Positions 23,691-32,293 of a stretch of DNA of 39,177 bases are shown here, piece by piece. Position numbers and translations under genes: made by a program. The stretch spans positions 1 to 39,177 of the forward strand of contig JANXWJ010000155.1 of NCBI GenBank assembly GCA_025351185.1, read 5' to 3'. The stretch's first letter is position 1; each line of letters opens with the position of its first letter. This DNA comes from Candidatus Nanopelagicales bacterium. GTDB lineage: Bacteria > Actinomycetota > Actinomycetes > S36-B12 > CAIYMF01. Under the pieces are notes generated by a model that worked only from the letters and a program-made list of their open reading frames with translations, was not told the DNA's origin and made no database searches.

Positions 23691-26600
23691 GTGACCCGAG
23701 TGGTGGCGACGGTCGCTCTCGCGGCCGCAGCGCTCACCATGGCGCTCCTGCCCGCCCCGGCCACAGCCGCCCCGGTCGCGCCTTCGGCGCCTCGGCGGAC
23801 GTCGGTCACCCCGATGACCGCAGCGAGCCGCGCCGACGCTGCCGCGCTGACCAGTGCCCTCCCAGCACCGATCCAGCCGCCGGTCCGTCGACTCATCGTC
23901 CGCACGACCACGGGCCGCACCGTCACCAGCTCGATCATCTTCGCCGCCCGCAGTCTTGCTGGGGTGTCGGGGGCCACCGTCGTGCGACGCCTCGGCTCGG
24001 GCGCCTCACTCGTCGCCCTCTCCTCACCGGTGCCGATCGACGAGGCGTGGCGCATCGCGCGGTCCCTCACGGCGCGAGGTGACGTGGCCTACGCCCAGCC
24101 CGACCTCCTCATGAAGCCGCTCGGCTCCGCGAGCCCGGTCCACACGTCCGATCCCTACTTCGGGCAGCAGTGGGACCTGTGGGACTCGGCGTCGAGCGCT
24201 GCCCCCGGTGGCGGCTTCTCGACGAAGGCACCCGCAGCGTGGGCACGTACCCGGGGCCGACCCGAGGTCGTCGTCGCTGTCCTCGACACCGGCATCACCA
24301 GCCACCCTGAGCTCAACGGCCAGACAGTGCCCGGCTACGACTTCGTCTCCGGCGACGCGTGGGCCGGGGGCACGCACTTCTTCACGGCCAACGACGGCAA
24401 CGGTCGCGATTCGAACCCCGCCGATCCCGGGGACTGGGTGTCGGCTTCGGAGGCGTCGAGCGGATTCTTCGCGAGCGAGCGCTGCAGTCCCGGCGCCAGC
24501 TCGTGGCACGGCACGCATGTCGCGGGCACGATCGGCGCGAAGCAGGACAACGGCATCGGCATCAGCGGGGTTTCACCGGGTGTGAAGGTGCAAGCGCTGC
24601 GCGTGCTCGGCAAGTGCGGTGGCTACACCTCCGACATCGTCGACGCGATCCGCTGGGCCGCAGGTGACGATCTTGCACCCGGCTCCGGCAACCCCGCCGG
24701 CGTCAACCCGACCCGCGCCAGCGTCATCAACCTCTCGCTGGGTGCCGTCGGGCCGTGCGACGCCGCGACGCAGGACGCCATCACCTACGCCGTCGCGCAC
24801 GGCACCACCGTCGTGGTGGCCGCCGGCAACGACGGCGTGTCGATCCACTCCACGTCGGCCAGCACCGGCTCCAACCCGGCCGACTGCTCGGGTGTCATCG
24901 ATGTCGTCGCGGTCGAGCGCGGCGGAGCGCGCGCTACCTACTCCAACGTCGGCGTGGTGCCCGGCTCGACCGTGATCTCCGCACCCGGCGGCAGCGACGC
25001 CGGGGTGGGCGCCGACATCCTCTCGACCGTCAACACCGGCACCACGTCTCCGAGCCACCCGGGCTATGCGTGGTACGCCGGCACCTCGATGGCGACGCCG
25101 CACGTCGCTGCCGCAGCAGCCATCCTCCAGTCGCTGCGCGTCGGCCGTACGCCCTACTCACCCTCGGCTGTCGCCGCTCTCCTCTCGGGCCTGACGCAGC
25201 CCTTCCCCGAGGGCAGCGGGTGCCCGGATGTCCTGTGCGGTCAGGGGATCCTCGACCTGCAGAAGCCACTGCCCCGGTTCGTGCCGCTCCCGCCGACCGC
25301 CCTCGTGACCCAGCCTGCGCACGATGCCGTCACGCTGTCGTGGTCACCCGGCGACGACGGGGGCAACGTCCTGGCCCACGACCTCACCTACCTGATCGAG
25401 CAGAGCCCCGACGGCGTGACCTACTCCCCCTTCGGATCCACGACCGCGAGCTCGCTGCAGGTGACCGGTCTCGTCGACGGCACCGACTACTGGTTCCGGG
25501 TCTCCGCCGTGAGCGTCGCGAACGGCTCCAGCCCCGTTGCCTCAGCCGGACCCGTGCAGCCGGCCCTGAAGACGCGCCCGCAGTCGCCTGCCGCACCCGC
25601 GGTCACCGGCGGCATCGAGCACCTCGCCATCAGCTGGACCATGCCGAGCGACGGCGGTGACTCGATCACCGACTACTCCGTGGAGTATCGCCTCGTCGGG
25701 AGCGCCGACTGGTCCTGCGCCGTGCGTATGACACCGATAGATCCGCAGTGTCTCGTGCCCGCGCCCGGCACCGTGGTCGCTGTCGGTTGGCCGACAGTGC
25801 TCGCCGCTGGCTCCTACGAGGTGCGCGTCGCAGCGAAGAACGACATCGGGCTCGGCGTCTACAGCCCGACGACAGTGCGAGCCGTGGTGTCGTTGGTCCA
25901 GTTCGGCGCGATCTCAGGGCCGACGCTGCGGCCGCTGCGCGACGGCTTCCAGGACTCGGTGCGCGTCACCGTGTCGTCGAACCTCACGACCAACGGGTCC
26001 ATCCGCATCCTCGACTTCCGCGGGCGCGTCGTCCGGACGGTTCCGCTCGGGACGACTCGCGCGTGGGCATTCACCTGGACCGGGCTCGACCAGCGCGCCC
26101 GGCGCGTGGCCTACGGCCGCTATCACGTGCAGGTGCTGCTCCGTGGTCGCACATCGACGCCGACCGTGGTCTCGACGATGTCGGTCCTGGTGTCCTCCAG
26201 CCGGGCGAGCCGACCGTCGATCCAGCTCTCGTCGCCCGCCATCTACCCCTACCCCGACCGCTATCTCGACACCGTCTCAGTCCGAGCCACGGCCACCGTG
26301 CCGTCGACGTTCACGATGAAGATCGTGGGGGCTCACGGCACCGTGTGGTCGACGAGGCTCTCGCGGCGTTCGGTGGCACGCGCCGTGTGGAAGGGCACGA
26401 CCGCTCGGTACCGTGTCGTGACCGCCGGTCGCTATCGACTCGTCGTCTCCGCGCGTGGTGGTGAGGGACCGGCAGTCTCGAGCAGCACCACGATCGTGGT
26501 GTCGTCCAAGCGGGTCCGGTTCACCACGTTCGACTTCATGGTGGGGGCAGCATCAGCACCGACCATGCTGCTCTCCGGGAGCATCTCGCCGTACGGCGAG

Positions 26601-26951
26601 GAGGGCTTGAGCCTCGAGGCGCCGTCGACGGTGATCGGTGTCTCGCTGCGTCTGCCGCCGTCGGTACGCGCGTACGCCGACGTCCTGCTCGTCGCGTGCA
26701 CCGACATCGACAACGCGTCGAAGGCACGGGCGCGCTTCGCGTTCGTGGACGAGACGGCGTCGATCGCCGACGGGCCGTGGAGCATCCCCAACAAGCACGG
26801 CTGCTACGTCACGCCCGCGCCCGCGCCGGCGCCGTCGGTGTTCTCGCGCGAGGTGCACTTCGCCGTCGCCAACGTCCCTGCCTCGTCGACGACCGATCCG
26901 TGGGTCGTGTCGGCCTATGAGGTCACCGGCACCGCCTACTACCTGCGGTGA
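23691..26951 (+). CDS. Secreted subtilisin-like (S8) protease with FN3 and FlgD-type Ig-like domains
   Basis: A 1086-residue exported protease. A signal peptide covers about 1-27 (ALTMALLPAPATAA). A propeptide-like region follows to about 140, and then the S8 domain with catalytic D199 (VAVLDTGI), H273 (WHGTHVAGT), oxyanion N380 (VAAGND) and S466 (AGTSMATPH). Two fibronectin type III domains lie at about 535-630 and 632-735. Two beta-rich repeats follow, each beginning with a Pro-rich turn, Y/LRDxxxDSVRV-like and ending GRYxVxV; they resemble FlgD Ig-like domains. The last 130 residues form an unassigned secreted domain. There is no sorting signal, so it is probably released. GTG 23691 has GGGAG 6 nt upstream. 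A P-loop kinase gene follows after 10 nt. Confidence 0.92.
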   Translation: MTRVVATVALAAAALTMALLPAPATAAPVAPSAPRRTSVTPMTAASRADAAALTSALPAPIQPPVRRLIVRTTTGRTVTSSIIFAARSLAGVSGATVVRRLGSGASLVALSSPVPIDEAWRIARSLTARGDVAYAQPDLLMKPLGSASPVHTSDPYFGQQWDLWDSASSAAPGGGFSTKAPAAWARTRGRPEVVVAVLDTGITSHPELNGQTVPGYDFVSGDAWAGGTHFFTANDGNGRDSNPADPGDWVSASEASSGFFASERCSPGASSWHGTHVAGTIGAKQDNGIGISGVSPGVKVQALRVLGKCGGYTSDIVDAIRWAAGDDLAPGSGNPAGVNPTRASVINLSLGAVGPCDAATQDAITYAVAHGTTVVVAAGNDGVSIHSTSASTGSNPADCSGVIDVVAVERGGARATYSNVGVVPGSTVISAPGGSDAGVGADILSTVNTGTTSPSHPGYAWYAGTSMATPHVAAAAAILQSLRVGRTPYSPSAVAALLSGLTQPFPEGSGCPDVLCGQGILDLQKPLPRFVPLPPTALVTQPAHDAVTLSWSPGDDGGNVLAHDLTYLIEQSPDGVTYSPFGSTTASSLQVTGLVDGTDYWFRVSAVSVANGSSPVASAGPVQPALKTRPQSPAAPAVTGGIEHLAISWTMPSDGGDSITDYSVEYRLVGSADWSCAVRMTPIDPQCLVPAPGTVVAVGWPTVLAAGSYEVRVAAKNDIGLGVYSPTTVRAVVSLVQFGAISGPTLRPLRDGFQDSVRVTVSSNLTTNGSIRILDFRGRVVRTVPLGTTRAWAFTWTGLDQRARRVAYGRYHVQVLLRGRTSTPTVVSTMSVLVSSSRASRPSIQLSSPAIYPYPDRYLDTVSVRATATVPSTFTMKIVGAHGTVWSTRLSRRSVARAVWKGTTARYRVVTAGRYRLVVSARGGEGPAVSSSTTIVVSSKRVRFTTFDFMVGAASAPTMLLSGSISPYGEEGLSLEAPSTVIGVSLRLPPSVRAYADVLLVACTDIDNASKARARFAFVDETASIADGPWSIPNKHGCYVTPAPAPAPSVFSREVHFAVANVPASSTTDPWVVSAYEVTGTAYYLR

Positions 26952-26961
26952 CGGCGCCCCC

Positions 26962-27636
26962 GTGACCCCATCGGACCACTCGAGCCCCTCGCTCGGCTCT
27001 CGCTCCGTGCTCGACTCCCGGTGGACCGCAAGGATTCTCGGGAGCAAGCCGCGCACGGGTGACGTGCGCCTCGTGTGCATCGACGGCCCAGCGGGCGCCG
27101 GAAAGACCTCGCTCGCGGATGACCTGGCGGCGGCCCTGACGGCCGAGCAACCGGCGATCGGCAGCGTGCCGGTGGTGCACGGCGACGAGGTCTACGAGGG
27201 CTGGAGCGTCGTTGCTGCGGCTCCCGACCGCGTGCGCGCCTTCGGACTGCTCGCGCAGCGCCTCGGCACCTGGCTCCTCGATCCGTGGCGCGATGGCCGC
27301 CCCGGGTCGCACCCGACGTGGGACTGGCACGCCGGCCGCTGGGGCGATGACGTCGAGGTCGCGGCGCACCCCGTCGTGATCCTTGAGGGCGTCGGACTGG
27401 CCGCGGCCGCGTTGCGCGAGCACGCGGTGCTCTCGATCTGGCTCGAGGCCGATCCAGGCGTTCGTCTCGCGCGGGTGATCTCACGAGACGGCGAGCAGAT
27501 CCGCGCCCAGATGACGTCGTGGCAGCGCGACGAGGACCAGTGGCACCACCTCGACCGCACGCGCGAGTCCGCCGACGTACGCCTCACCACAACCCCCCGA
27601 CCCCCTCACCCCCGACCCAGACCCAGACCCGCGTGA
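26962..27636 (+). CDS. Uridine kinase-like P-loop protein, C-terminus formed by a repeat
   Basis: A 224-residue cytoplasmic P-loop NTPase like the uridine kinase/(d)NMP kinase-type proteins often annotated in actinobacteria. Walker A is GPAGAGKTSLA near residue 45; VVHGDEVYEGW and PVVILEGVG match the acceptor-site and Walker B-type strands of that family. The GTG at 26962 is 10 nt after the protease stop and lacks a clear ribosome site; GTG 27007 is possible. The last 16 residues are Pro/Arg/Thr low complexity, and the stop codon lies inside the palindrome at 27630, so the natural C-terminus was probably altered when the repeat arrived. Substrate unknown. Confidence 0.78.
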   Translation: MTPSDHSSPSLGSRSVLDSRWTARILGSKPRTGDVRLVCIDGPAGAGKTSLADDLAAALTAEQPAIGSVPVVHGDEVYEGWSVVAAAPDRVRAFGLLAQRLGTWLLDPWRDGRPGSHPTWDWHAGRWGDDVEVAAHPVVILEGVGLAAAALREHAVLSIWLEADPGVRLARVISRDGEQIRAQMTSWQRDEDQWHHLDRTRESADVRLTTTPRPPHPRPRPRPA

Positions 27637-27694
27637 TCTTGGTCCAGTGGCTGTTTCCCGACCCGGGTAGCAACCACCGGACCAAGATCACGCG
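27630..27694. repeat. Long near-perfect palindrome, probable mobile or REP-like intergenic element
   Basis: CGCGTGATCTTGGTCC (27630-27645) is matched exactly by its reverse complement at 27679-27694. With four mismatches the pairing continues inward to a 31-bp stem (27630-27660 with 27664-27694) around a 3-nt loop. It lies between the convergent kinase and ferredoxin genes and contributes the kinase stop codon. It could terminate both transcripts. Only one copy is in this window. Confidence 0.8.
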
Positions 27695-27721
27695 TGGTTT
27701 TGGTGGCGGGGCGGCGCAGGG

Positions 27722-27973
27722 TCAGGGGCGGAGGTGGAGGGCTTTGCGGGGGCAGGCTCGTACGGCAGCTTCCGCCTGGCGGCGCTCGGAGCCCCGCTCG
27801 AGCGGATCCGAGCTCACGATGGGATATCCCCACGAGTCGACCCGGACGAGATCCGGGGCGAGGTGCGCGCAGATCCCCACGCCGTCGCAGACGGCCGGGT
27901 CGAGGACCAAGGTCGGGAAGTCCGAGGGGGCCACCGGCTGTCGTGCCTCGCGAGCGGTGGCGGTGCGAGCCAT
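27722..27973 (-). CDS. Small three-cysteine ferredoxin
   Basis: An 83-residue ferredoxin with cysteines C29, C35 and C74-P (CDGVGIC ... RACP), the pattern of actinobacterial single-cluster [3Fe-4S] or [4Fe-4S] ferredoxins. ATG 27973 has GAGGAGG 6 nt upstream and lies 1 nt after the NuoF-like stop. It is the last gene of the electron-transfer operon and would carry electrons in the cytosol between the NuoF-like protein and the membrane heme protein. Cluster type is inferred from the Cys spacing. Confidence 0.88.
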   Translation of the reverse strand: MARTATAREARQPVAPSDFPTLVLDPAVCDGVGICAHLAPDLVRVDSWGYPIVSSDPLERGSERRQAEAAVRACPRKALHLRP

Positions 27974-27974
27974 C

Positions 27975-29276
27975 TCAGACCTCCTCGGGCAGCGGCATGA
28001 CGGAGTAGATCGAGGCGTCGCACGTGCGACCTCGCTTGTGCCGTGCGACGTCGTCGGCGAACACGTCGAGCGCCGATGACAGCATGCGGATCGCACCGTC
28101 GGGGTGACGGCAGGCGCCACGCCCGGAGATCTCGGACATGAATCGGTCGAGGCGTCGACGACCGGGGCCGGTCAGCCGACCGCCCGAGAGCGCATCGGCG
28201 ATCTCGGCGACCGCCGCGAGACCGAACACGCACGGACCGCACTGACGGGCCGACTGACCTGCCAGATAGCGCACGAGCCGCGCCGACTCCTCCAGGCCAC
28301 AGGCCTTGTGCGGCAGGGGCCCCACGAGACCGGCACCGGTCGAGAGTCCCACCGACCGCAGCGCCTGGTTGTCGACGCGAAGATGGCGCACGACCTCCCA
28401 CGGCGACCAGGAGCCGCCATAGCCACCGACGAGGACGGCCTGCGGACCACGTCCGTCGGGCGAGCGCCAGGTGGCGGCGATGACGTCGCCGTAGGTCGAC
28501 TCCGGGCCCGCCTCGACGACGACGCGGTGCGTGTCGCTGATGACGGTGAGCAGGGTCGTGGCGGGATACGCAGCCACCCCACCGATCGCGAGAGCACCGA
28601 CGCGAGCAAGGGTCTCGGCGTTCTGCACGAGCACGGGGCGATGTCCGAGAGACCACGGGCGTGCCGGGTTCTCGACCCAGCGCGGCAGGGTGGGCCCGCC
28701 TTCGAGAGTGCGGATGATGCTGGTGGCCTCACCCGAGAGATAGCGGTCGGGGGCGAGGAAGACGCGGATCGGCGGGTCGGCGATGCCGGCCGCAGATCGC
28801 TCGCCGAGCGCCTTGCGTACGCTCCGGGCGGTGGCGTCGGCGCCATCGTGGATCCAGATGACGCCCTCGGTCGCACCGATCGCCTCGATCGCGGTGACGA
28901 GTCCGTCGAGGACGAGGTGCGGGCGGGTCTGCAGCAGCACGGCGTCCTTGGCGCAGCCCGGCTCGCCCTCGGCCGCATTGGCCACGACGACTCCACCAGG
29001 GCCGGCAGTCAGCACGGAGCGCCACTTGGCCACGACGGGGAAGTGCCCGCCGCCGCGACCCGTGAGTCCGATCTCACGGAGGTCCTCGAGCAGCTGCTCG
29101 ACGTTGCCGCCGAGCAGCTCACGCACCCCGAACTCGGCCCGGTGGGTCTCGAGGTCGTGTCGCTCGAGCCCGCTGAGCGACTCGGTGCCGTGCAGCGGGA
29201 GCACCGCGTGGGCATTGAGCAGCCGCGGTGCGAGGACCGGGTCTCCCGGTGAGACGAGGCGCATCTGGGAGATCAT
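27975..29276 (-). CDS. NuoF-like FMN/Fe-S oxidoreductase (SLBB family)
   Basis: A 433-residue cytoplasmic protein like the NADH-binding 51-kDa subunit of complex I, but outside a nuo cluster. LTGRGGGHFP (71-80) and NAAEGEPGCAKD (100-111) match the FMN/NADH site (GRGGAGFP and NADEGEPG of NuoF). An SLBB-type middle region follows. The Fe-S cysteines are C346 and C349 (QCGPC), C389 and probably C419; the usual SCGxCxPC has lost one Cys. ATG 29276 overlaps the stop of the membrane heme gene (ATGA). It probably feeds electrons from NAD(P)H into this operon's chain; direction and donor are inferred. Confidence 0.88.
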   Translation of the reverse strand: MISQMRLVSPGDPVLAPRLLNAHAVLPLHGTESLSGLERHDLETHRAEFGVRELLGGNVEQLLEDLREIGLTGRGGGHFPVVAKWRSVLTAGPGGVVVANAAEGEPGCAKDAVLLQTRPHLVLDGLVTAIEAIGATEGVIWIHDGADATARSVRKALGERSAAGIADPPIRVFLAPDRYLSGEATSIIRTLEGGPTLPRWVENPARPWSLGHRPVLVQNAETLARVGALAIGGVAAYPATTLLTVISDTHRVVVEAGPESTYGDVIAATWRSPDGRGPQAVLVGGYGGSWSPWEVVRHLRVDNQALRSVGLSTGAGLVGPLPHKACGLEESARLVRYLAGQSARQCGPCVFGLAAVAEIADALSGGRLTGPGRRRLDRFMSEISGRGACRHPDGAIRMLSSALDVFADDVARHKRGRTCDASIYSVMPLPEEV

Positions 29277-30049
29277 CGGGGATCACCGTCCGAGTCGCGG
29301 GAGCGGCGGCGACCGCGCACCACGAGGGGGCGGCTCGAGCCGTCGGCGGTCACGAGCTCGCTCGCGCGAACCTCGGCCAGCGCCTCCACCTCGTCGCGGT
29401 GCGACTCGGTGAGATAGCGGCTCAGGGCGAGCGAGACGACGAGGAAGCCGGTGGCGACGTACATCGCGAGGATGACCGGGGTGTCGATGCCGGCCAGCAC
29501 TCCGTGCAGCCAGACGAGCACCATCGCGGCGATGGCCACCTTGTGGATCGGCCACCAGATGCGGGCCGAGATGCGTCCGGCGAACGCCGCGGTGAGCCCG
29601 GCCAGGAGGCCTGCGTACAACGCGATGACGCCGAGCGTCACGGGCATCGGGCGGTAGGTCGCGCCCATCGGGACGAAGGCGCCCCACCAGCCGACCCCGG
29701 CGTACTTGTCGGTCGCGAGCACCACGATGTGCAGAACCGTGAACACGAGCGTGAAGACCGACAGGCTCACGTGCGTGCGGATCCGCACGGCGGCACTGGG
29801 CCGACGCCACTTGCTGCTGTAGGGGTGCGAGAGCACGAGTCCCATGAGCACGAGGGCCACGAGCAGCAGGTAGGACGTGATGCCGGCGGCGCGTCCGAGG
29901 ATCCAGGGCGCCATCCGGTCACCGATGACCGACAGCAGCGCAGTGCCGACCAGCCAGCTGGTGAGCACGGCGCTGCCGGTGATCAGGATGACGAGACCAG
30001 CACCGATCCCGAGGGAGCGGATGGAGGTCGTGGCGGACTCACGAGACAC
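29273..30049 (-). CDS. Ferric-reductase-like transmembrane heme protein
   Basis: A 258-residue membrane protein with about six helices of the ferric reductase-like (YedZ/NOX-type) transmembrane domain. Candidate heme histidines are in LSHPYSS, IRTHVSLSVF, FTVLHIVVL, WWPIHKVAI and VWLHGVL. No cytosolic FAD/NAD domain is fused, so electrons must come from separate proteins such as the NuoF-like protein and ferredoxin. GTG 30049 overlaps the ApbE stop by 11 nt. It would pass electrons across the membrane to an extracytosolic acceptor. Confidence 0.87.
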   Translation of the reverse strand: MSRESATTSIRSLGIGAGLVILITGSAVLTSWLVGTALLSVIGDRMAPWILGRAAGITSYLLLVALVLMGLVLSHPYSSKWRRPSAAVRIRTHVSLSVFTLVFTVLHIVVLATDKYAGVGWWGAFVPMGATYRPMPVTLGVIALYAGLLAGLTAAFAGRISARIWWPIHKVAIAAMVLVWLHGVLAGIDTPVILAMYVATGFLVVSLALSRYLTESHRDEVEALAEVRASELVTADGSSRPLVVRGRRRSRDSDGDPR

Positions 30050-31052
30050 GGTTGACCTGCCAGGCGACGAAGGGACGCATCGCCCGGCTGACGCCGACGC
30101 GACCCTCGGAGTCGACCCAGAGGGCCGCGAGGTTGCGGGTGTCGGCGGCCTCGCGGATGCCCGCACGGCCGACGACGAACAAGGACTTGCTCCACACCTC
30201 CGCCATCGCCGGGTCGAGCCCGACGACAGTGACGGAGAGCAGGTCGGACGCGGCGGACCGACCGGTGCGCGGGTCGATGATGTGGTGAACCTCGGTGTCG
30301 CCGACGGTCCAGGACCGGACCCGGATCGACGACGTCGCACAGGCTCGGTCGCGCAGGCGGAGCACCGCAGCCGGATCGGCCGGCAGAGTGTCCGGTCCTG
30401 AGCCGGGCGCAGCCGATCGGGGAGACTCGACGGCGACCATCCAGCCGGTGCCTTCGGGGCCACCGCCGAGAGCCATCAGGTCACCGCCCGCCTCGACGAG
30501 TGCTGACTCTCCGGCTCCTCGCATCCGGGCGGCTGCCCAGCGCATGGCCAGGCCCTTGCCGATACCACCGAGATCGATGGCGTCGCGTCCGACACGTACG
30601 GCGAGGCGGGAGTCGTCGAACGAGGGCTTCCAGGCCCGACGCGCCCGACGCCCGCCAGTCGCGGTCATGGCAGGAAGGGCGAGCCGACGGCTCTCGAACG
30701 GCAACGACGTGTCGTAGCCGTAGGACGAGAGCACGGCGAGCACCCGCGGGTCGAAGAGCCCGCCGGTGGCCACGTGGGCATCGCGCGCGGCCACGATCGC
30801 GTCGTAGCACTCGCGAGGAACCTCGTGCCACCGGCGGCCGGCGGCGTTGGCCTGCATGAGCGCGCTCTGCGGATCAAAGCGCGTGCAGGACGCCGCCACG
30901 CGCTCGACGATGTCGCGTGCCTGAGCGGCACGTTCCGGGGCGCCATCGCGCGGGGCGATGACCCAGAACCGGACGTCGGACGCCATCGAGCGGAACTCGA
31001 CCCGCAGGTCAGCGCGAGTCTCCGCCGGGGTGATGGCGTCCGGCGAGGTCAC
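30039..31052 (-). CDS. apbE: FAD:protein FMN transferase (ApbE family)
   Basis: A 337-residue ApbE-type flavin transferase, which attaches FMN covalently to a Ser/Thr of a [S/T]GA[S/T] site on extracytosolic proteins. Family features are the N-terminal CTRFDPQSALMQAN, the Mg/FAD-binding AIDLGGIGKGLAM, ALVEAGGDLMALGG and the C-terminal VHHIIDPRTGRSA. No signal peptide is obvious at the GTG 31052 start, which overlaps the preceding stop (GTGA). Possible clients are the two small proteins just upstream in the operon, because no FMN_bind-domain protein is encoded in the window. Confidence 0.93.
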   Translation of the reverse strand: MTSPDAITPAETRADLRVEFRSMASDVRFWVIAPRDGAPERAAQARDIVERVAASCTRFDPQSALMQANAAGRRWHEVPRECYDAIVAARDAHVATGGLFDPRVLAVLSSYGYDTSLPFESRRLALPAMTATGGRRARRAWKPSFDDSRLAVRVGRDAIDLGGIGKGLAMRWAAARMRGAGESALVEAGGDLMALGGGPEGTGWMVAVESPRSAAPGSGPDTLPADPAAVLRLRDRACATSSIRVRSWTVGDTEVHHIIDPRTGRSAASDLLSVTVVGLDPAMAEVWSKSLFVVGRAGIREAADTRNLAALWVDSEGRVGVSRAMRPFVAWQVNRVS

Positions 31053-31585
31053 GGCTTGGCGCCGGACGCACCCGTCGACGTGCTCACGGGCGGGGGCGGC
31101 GGCGGGGGTGCCGGAGTGGTGGTGTGCGTCGGTGTCCGCGTCGAGTGGGTCGTGGCCGACGATCCACCGGTCGACTTCTTCGTGGTCGACCCGGTCGACT
31201 TGCGGGTGCTCGAGGAAGTCGAGACCGACGAGGTGCGCGTCGAACCACTGCCGGACTTCTTGGTGGATCCCGGCGACGCAGCGGCCGGAGCGCCAGCCTT
31301 GGCCGGCGCGACGCCGGAGACGATGGCGGCCTGCGCCTGCAGACCTGCGACGGTCTTGCGCAGGGCACTGACCTGCGCCGAGTTTGCGGCGATGGCCTTC
31401 TGCAGTGCCACGACCTGAGGGTCGAGGGACGCGGCGGGGGCAGCGGGGGTCGTGGAGCTGCCGGTGGTCGCGGTGACGGGCTGGTGGCCGGCGGCCCAGA
31501 CCGTCGTGCCGGTGAACAGGGCAGCGGCCGTGGGGGCCACGAGTGCTGCCGTCGTCCAGCGGACGCGGGTTCCGCGATCAGTCAT
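31049..31585 (-). CDS. Membrane-anchored Thr/Ser-rich protein with TGAS tail
   Basis: A 178-residue protein with one N-terminal helix (about 10-32, TTAALVAPTAAALFTGTTVWAA), an Ala/Gln-rich stretch that should form a coiled coil (SLDPQVVALQKAIAANSAQV), a Ser/Thr/Lys-rich tail and a Pro8 run. It ends TGASGAKP, with TGAS at 171-174. The tail should lie outside the cytosol. TGAS matches the core of the ApbE flavinylation site. I know no family for it. ATG 31585 has AAGGAG 7 nt upstream; the gene overlaps both neighbours (8 nt and 4 nt). It resembles the preceding protein in layout. Confidence 0.82.
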   Translation of the reverse strand: MTDRGTRVRWTTAALVAPTAAALFTGTTVWAAGHQPVTATTGSSTTPAAPAASLDPQVVALQKAIAANSAQVSALRKTVAGLQAQAAIVSGVAPAKAGAPAAASPGSTKKSGSGSTRTSSVSTSSSTRKSTGSTTKKSTGGSSATTHSTRTPTHTTTPAPPPPPPPVSTSTGASGAKP

Positions 31586-32063
31586 CGCCGGGCTCCTTCG
31601 AGTCGTTCTTGCTGTCGTCGCCGCCGGTCGAGCCGCTGGCACCGGTGTAGGTGTGCGGGGCGGGCGTCGTCGAGCGGGTGGTGCGGGGGGCGGGGTGCTT
31701 CTTCGTGACGACCGCTTTGTGGGCGGCCTGGACGACGGCGTGGGTGGGTGCGACGTACTGCGGGGCCGACGGGCGGACGTTCGCCGCGGCCACGGCGACC
31801 GCTGCCGCCTGGGCCTCAGCGAGGGCCCGGGCGGCCTCGGCGTCGGTCACGGCCTGCTGGGCGGCGATCACCTGCGACGACAGCGACGAGGTGTCGCTCT
31901 GCAGCTGCGCGAGGCGAGCCCGCAGGTCGGCGACCGACGGCTGCGCCGACGAGGTCGACGAGGCAGAAGCCGCAGCGAGCCCGGTGGCAACAGCCACGCC
32001 GCCGGTGACGAGCACTCCTGCTGCGGCGACCCCTGTGATGATCAGGCGTCGTGGTCCGTTCAT
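31578..32063 (-). CDS. Membrane-anchored coiled-coil protein with TGAS motif
   Basis: A 161-residue protein and the first gene of the electron-transfer operon. An N-terminal helix (about 7-33) anchors or exports it. Residues about 42-95 are an Ala/Gln/Leu coiled coil (SVADLRARLAQLQSD), followed by a Lys/Thr/Pro linker and TGASGSTGG (TGAS at 140-143), then an acidic tail. The layout repeats that of the next protein although the sequences differ, so both may be members of a fast-evolving group. ATG 32063 has GAGGAG 6 nt upstream. Possible role: carrier of covalent FMN outside the membrane. Confidence 0.82.
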   Translation of the reverse strand: MNGPRRLIITGVAAAGVLVTGGVAVATGLAAASASSTSSAQPSVADLRARLAQLQSDTSSLSSQVIAAQQAVTDAEAARALAEAQAAAVAVAAANVRPSAPQYVAPTHAVVQAAHKAVVTKKHPAPRTTRSTTPAPHTYTGASGSTGGDDSKNDSKEPGDD

Positions 32064-32158
32064 GGTGTGCTCCTCGGTGCTTCGGTGTCGCGGTTCGAGA
32101 TCGCGCTTCCTGACACACGTATCGTCGGCGTCCGTGTCCCGGGACTGAGCCGAGGGCA

Positions 32159-32196
32159 GTCCAAGGATTGGTCCCCCTCGTCCAAGATTCGTCCAA
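32159..32196 (-). promoter_or_regulatory. Three in-phase TTGGAC repeats upstream of the electron-transfer operon
   Basis: On the minus strand TTGGAC occurs at 32191-32196, 32180-32185 and 32159-32164, spaced 11 and 21 nt, about one and two helical turns. The first two are followed by GA. The last lies about 96 nt before the ATG at 32063. Such spacing is typical of direct-repeat sites for OmpR-type or dimeric regulators. Confidence 0.45.
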
Positions 32197-32293
32197 CTCG
32201 GCCGAATACCTCCGGGATCCGGACACTGGAGTCCCTAGAACGGGCTAGTTGCATACACCCGCTTCACAGCCACCACCCAAGTCAACTTGCAGT

